64,000 nt of DNA from Calothrix sp. PCC 7716 (GTDB lineage Bacteria; Cyanobacteriota; Cyanobacteriia; Cyanobacteriales; Nostocaceae), in the NCBI RefSeq assembly GCF_019977735.1, contig NZ_AP025018.1, positions 9,428,580 to 9,492,579 on the forward strand, read 5' to 3'. The position numbers and the translations under genes were made by a program. Of the stretch, positions 62,051-64,000 are shown piece by piece; within the stretch, counting starts at the first letter, position 1, and the number at the start of each line of letters is the position of its first letter. The notes beneath the pieces are model-generated. The model did no database searches and was not told the DNA's origin. It was given only the letters and a program-made list of their open reading frames with translations.

Positions 62051-63583
62051 ATGAGTCAGAGCGAGCGCAAATTTAATAAACAGTTAATCGATAGAGCGCT
62101 AGAAGATATTCTCCCTCCAGCGCTTAAACCTTTTATCTGTCGTAAGATGGAAGACAAGTATGGTTCAAACTGGATGCAGGAAGCTCAACGAGGTTTGGAA
62201 CACTACTACATTGACGGCGCCGATCTAAAATGGAATGACCCAGCAGCAGTAATTAAATTATTGCTAAATCAATGGAGAGAAGCTTTTTACGAACGGAACA
62301 AGCTTGAAAATCGCGAACGTAACTGGGTTGAAGAACTACGTAATATCCGCAATGAAATCAAGCACAATAACGATGTATTTGATTATGATTATAGTTTTCG
62401 TGCGCTCGATACTATGGAGCGGTTATTAGTTGCTGCCGAAGCTAAAAAAGCTGCCCAACAAGTCAAGCAGTTAAAAGAACAGTTGCAAAAATCGTTACCA
62501 GTAGGAGTACGTGGTGAGTTTCAAGCCCTAATTCAGGAGAAAACAGAGGGTTTTACAGGGCGCCATTATGTCTTTCAAGCAATACAAGAATTTATTGATA
62601 CTCAGCCAAAGGGATACTTTATTATTGAGGCAGACCCAGGAGTGGGTAAAAGCGCTATCCTGGCTGAGTATGTAAAACGCGCGCAGTGCATATTTTATTT
62701 TAATATTCGTTCTCAAGGCATTAATCGCGCCGAGCAATTTTTACAGAGTGTCACAAGTCAAATTATCTCTCGCTACAACTTACCTTATCCCTTAGAATTA
62801 CCACCGCAAGCAACGCGCGATGGTAAGTTTTTGGGTAAATTACTCGAAGAAGCTGGCACCAAACTAAAATCGGGAGAAAAGCTAGTTATTGCCGTTGACG
62901 CACTCGACGAAGTTGACCAAACTGACCATAAAGGCAGTAATATTCTTTATCTACCCATGACTTTGCCTAAAGGAGTTTACTTTGTCCTCACTCAGCGACC
63001 AATAAATTTACCTTTAAATCTTAACTCTCCTCCCCATCGATTCGACTTGATGCAGTACCAAGCCGAAAGCTTGCAAGACATCCAAAATTACATTAGCACT
63101 CGTACCCAAAATTCCAAGCTGTTACGAAAATGGATTGATGAGCAAGGAGTTAAGGTGGAGGATTTTGTCGTCCAGTTAGGTAACAAAAGTGATAATAATT
63201 TTATGTATTTGCGGTATGTACTGACAGATATTGAAAATGGGAAATACAGCAATTTAAGCATCGATAGTTTACCGCAAGGTCTTATGGCATATTATGAAGA
63301 CCATTGGCGCCGTATGGGAATGCTCGATGAACCCTTACCTATGCACAAAGTAGCAATTGTATACTTTTTAGCCGAACTGCGCGAACCAGTATCCCGTCGC
63401 TTACTTGCTGAGTTATCTGATGAAAAATCAGTGACAGTGCAATCGGTACTTAATGAGTGGAAGCAGTTTTTACGCGAAACACTTGTGAATACTGAAAACC
63501 GCTACAGTATTTATCATCAAAGCTTCTCTGATTTTTTATACCGTAAAGATATAGTACAAGCATATGGCGATGACTTTTCTTAA
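62051..63583 (+). CDS. HEPN-STAND ATPase (NACHT-like), frame broken at 3' end
   Basis: Residues 1-120 form a Swt1-type HEPN domain with the RNase-type motif R100-NEIK-H105 (in LRNIRNEIKHNN). A helical linker is followed by a P-loop ATPase: FTGRHYVFQAIQEF, Walker A ADPGVGKS at about 194-201 and Walker B LVIAVDALDEVD at about 278-289, then a helical region ending in YSIYHQSFSDFLYRK. This architecture occurs in NLR-like antiviral or stress-signalling proteins of cyanobacteria. The frame ends at 63583, while the natural continuation is in the next frame from about 63571. Removing one T from the T4 run would join them. Confidence 0.8.
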   Translation: MSQSERKFNKQLIDRALEDILPPALKPFICRKMEDKYGSNWMQEAQRGLEHYYIDGADLKWNDPAAVIKLLLNQWREAFYERNKLENRERNWVEELRNIRNEIKHNNDVFDYDYSFRALDTMERLLVAAEAKKAAQQVKQLKEQLQKSLPVGVRGEFQALIQEKTEGFTGRHYVFQAIQEFIDTQPKGYFIIEADPGVGKSAILAEYVKRAQCIFYFNIRSQGINRAEQFLQSVTSQIISRYNLPYPLELPPQATRDGKFLGKLLEEAGTKLKSGEKLVIAVDALDEVDQTDHKGSNILYLPMTLPKGVYFVLTQRPINLPLNLNSPPHRFDLMQYQAESLQDIQNYISTRTQNSKLLRKWIDEQGVKVEDFVVQLGNKSDNNFMYLRYVLTDIENGKYSNLSIDSLPQGLMAYYEDHWRRMGMLDEPLPMHKVAIVYFLAELREPVSRRLLAELSDEKSVTVQSVLNEWKQFLRETLVNTENRYSIYHQSFSDFLYRKDIVQAYGDDFS

Positions 63584-64000
63584 TAAAATTAAAGCTACGA
63601 TTGTCGATAAGTTTAGCGGGGGTCTAGCAACTAAGGATATCAGGAAACATTTAGATAGCTTGGTGTCTGAAGACAGAGACTATACCTTAAATCATTTACC
63701 TGCTCACATGGTTGAGGTTAATCGACTAGAGCAATTTTATCAATGGCTAACTAATTTCGATTTCATAAAAGATAAAATTTTTCATCCTGAAATTCCAATC
63801 CAAGCGTTAATAGAAGATTACAACTTAGCTTTGAATTCTGAGAGTTCATTTTCTGGCGAGCAAGCGGAAGTATTGAAATTAATTCAAGGAGCGTTGCAAT
63901 TGTCAACGCATATCTTAAATGAAGATAAAACGCAATTAGCAGAGCAATTGTTAGGGCGTTTGCTGCCTTTTGAAAATTTAGAAATTCAAAAGCTACTGCA
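63564..64000 (+). CDS. continuation of the STAND protein (partial)
   Basis: ATG 63564 overlaps the end of the previous frame and opens MAMTFLNKIKATIVDKFSGG, then LNHLPAHMVEVNRLEQFYQW and LIEDYNLALNSE, which resembles the helical segment that precedes WD40 repeats in cyanobacterial NACHT proteins. It runs off the window still open. Either it is a separate, coupled protein or the second part of a single gene with a one-base frame break. Confidence 0.6.
   Translation, partial: MAMTFLNKIKATIVDKFSGGLATKDIRKHLDSLVSEDRDYTLNHLPAHMVEVNRLEQFYQWLTNFDFIKDKIFHPEIPIQALIEDYNLALNSESSFSGEQAEVLKLIQGALQLSTHILNEDKTQLAEQLLGRLLPFENLEIQKLL

Noticed and set aside
1-64000. tRNA or rRNA genes
   Set aside because: I saw no cloverleaf-like arms or rRNA-like stretches when reading both strands, but I could not run a scanner.

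Overview
The window looks like part of a plasmid or plasmid-like replicon from a filamentous, probably heterocyst-forming (Nostocales-type) cyanobacterium. Evidence: a CyRepA1-type plasmid replication protein with an iteron-like origin next to it, plasmid-type coiled-coil and helicase proteins at the right end, cyanobacterial families (DUF928, CHASE2 kinase, TPR-CHAT protein, FHA-type exoprotein, cyanobacterial sigma-70-like factor), AT-rich intergenic DNA, and a very large excess of the palindrome GGCGCC (about 85-90 copies counted by eye; about 4 expected at 40% GC). Family names come from reading the proteins, not from a search.

Layout. 1-8 kb is plasmid backbone: decayed genes, a P-loop kinase, a repeat array resembling a Tn7-like transposon end, a ribbon-helix-helix protein inside a field of TATAGGC repeats (candidate origin), and the 967-residue replication protein. 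8-35 kb is a patchwork of detoxification or secondary-metabolism enzymes: alpha/beta hydrolase, two GMC oxidoreductases, two SDRs, a medium-chain dehydrogenase, Old Yellow Enzyme, FAD monooxygenases, MBL hydrolase, RidA, VOC proteins, NTF2-like protein, azoreductase and CPBP protease. An AraC regulator lies at 11.3 kb and a stand-alone AraC DNA-binding domain at 44.9 kb. Nine copies of one promoter module (two half-sites exactly 21 bp apart, then a TANAMT-like -10 box 34 bp, once 33 bp, after the second half-site start) sit in front of scattered genes, several directly after 3' remnants of araC. I read this as an AraC regulon built by duplicating an araC-tail-plus-promoter cassette.

27-44 kb adds a cyanobacterial signalling and surface set: a frameshifted sigma factor, a TPR-CHAT protease-like protein, a large FHA-type exoprotein, a DUF928 protein, a CHASE2 histidine kinase split by an IS1634-family element with a 6-bp target duplication, and a LuxR-type response regulator. 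44-50 kb holds beta/gamma-crystallin-like secreted proteins, RidA, GFA, Coq4-like, MFS and peroxiredoxin-like genes; the coq4-like and MFS genes share an upstream operator-like sequence. 50-64 kb returns to plasmid-type genes: a protein with 60-bp tandem repeats, STM4015/LRR protein, HxlR regulator with divergent dehydrogenase, RadD-like helicase, coiled-coil protein, XRE regulator, and a HEPN-STAND ATPase frameshifted at its 3' end and running off the window.

Decay is heavy: at least eight broken genes, several with a readable cause (8-bp tandem duplication, single-base indels, 265-bp MITE, IS1634 element, deletions whose joints fall on GGCGCC). Two signals deserve most attention: the nine-copy AraC promoter module, and GGCGCC as both an over-represented word and a rearrangement breakpoint.
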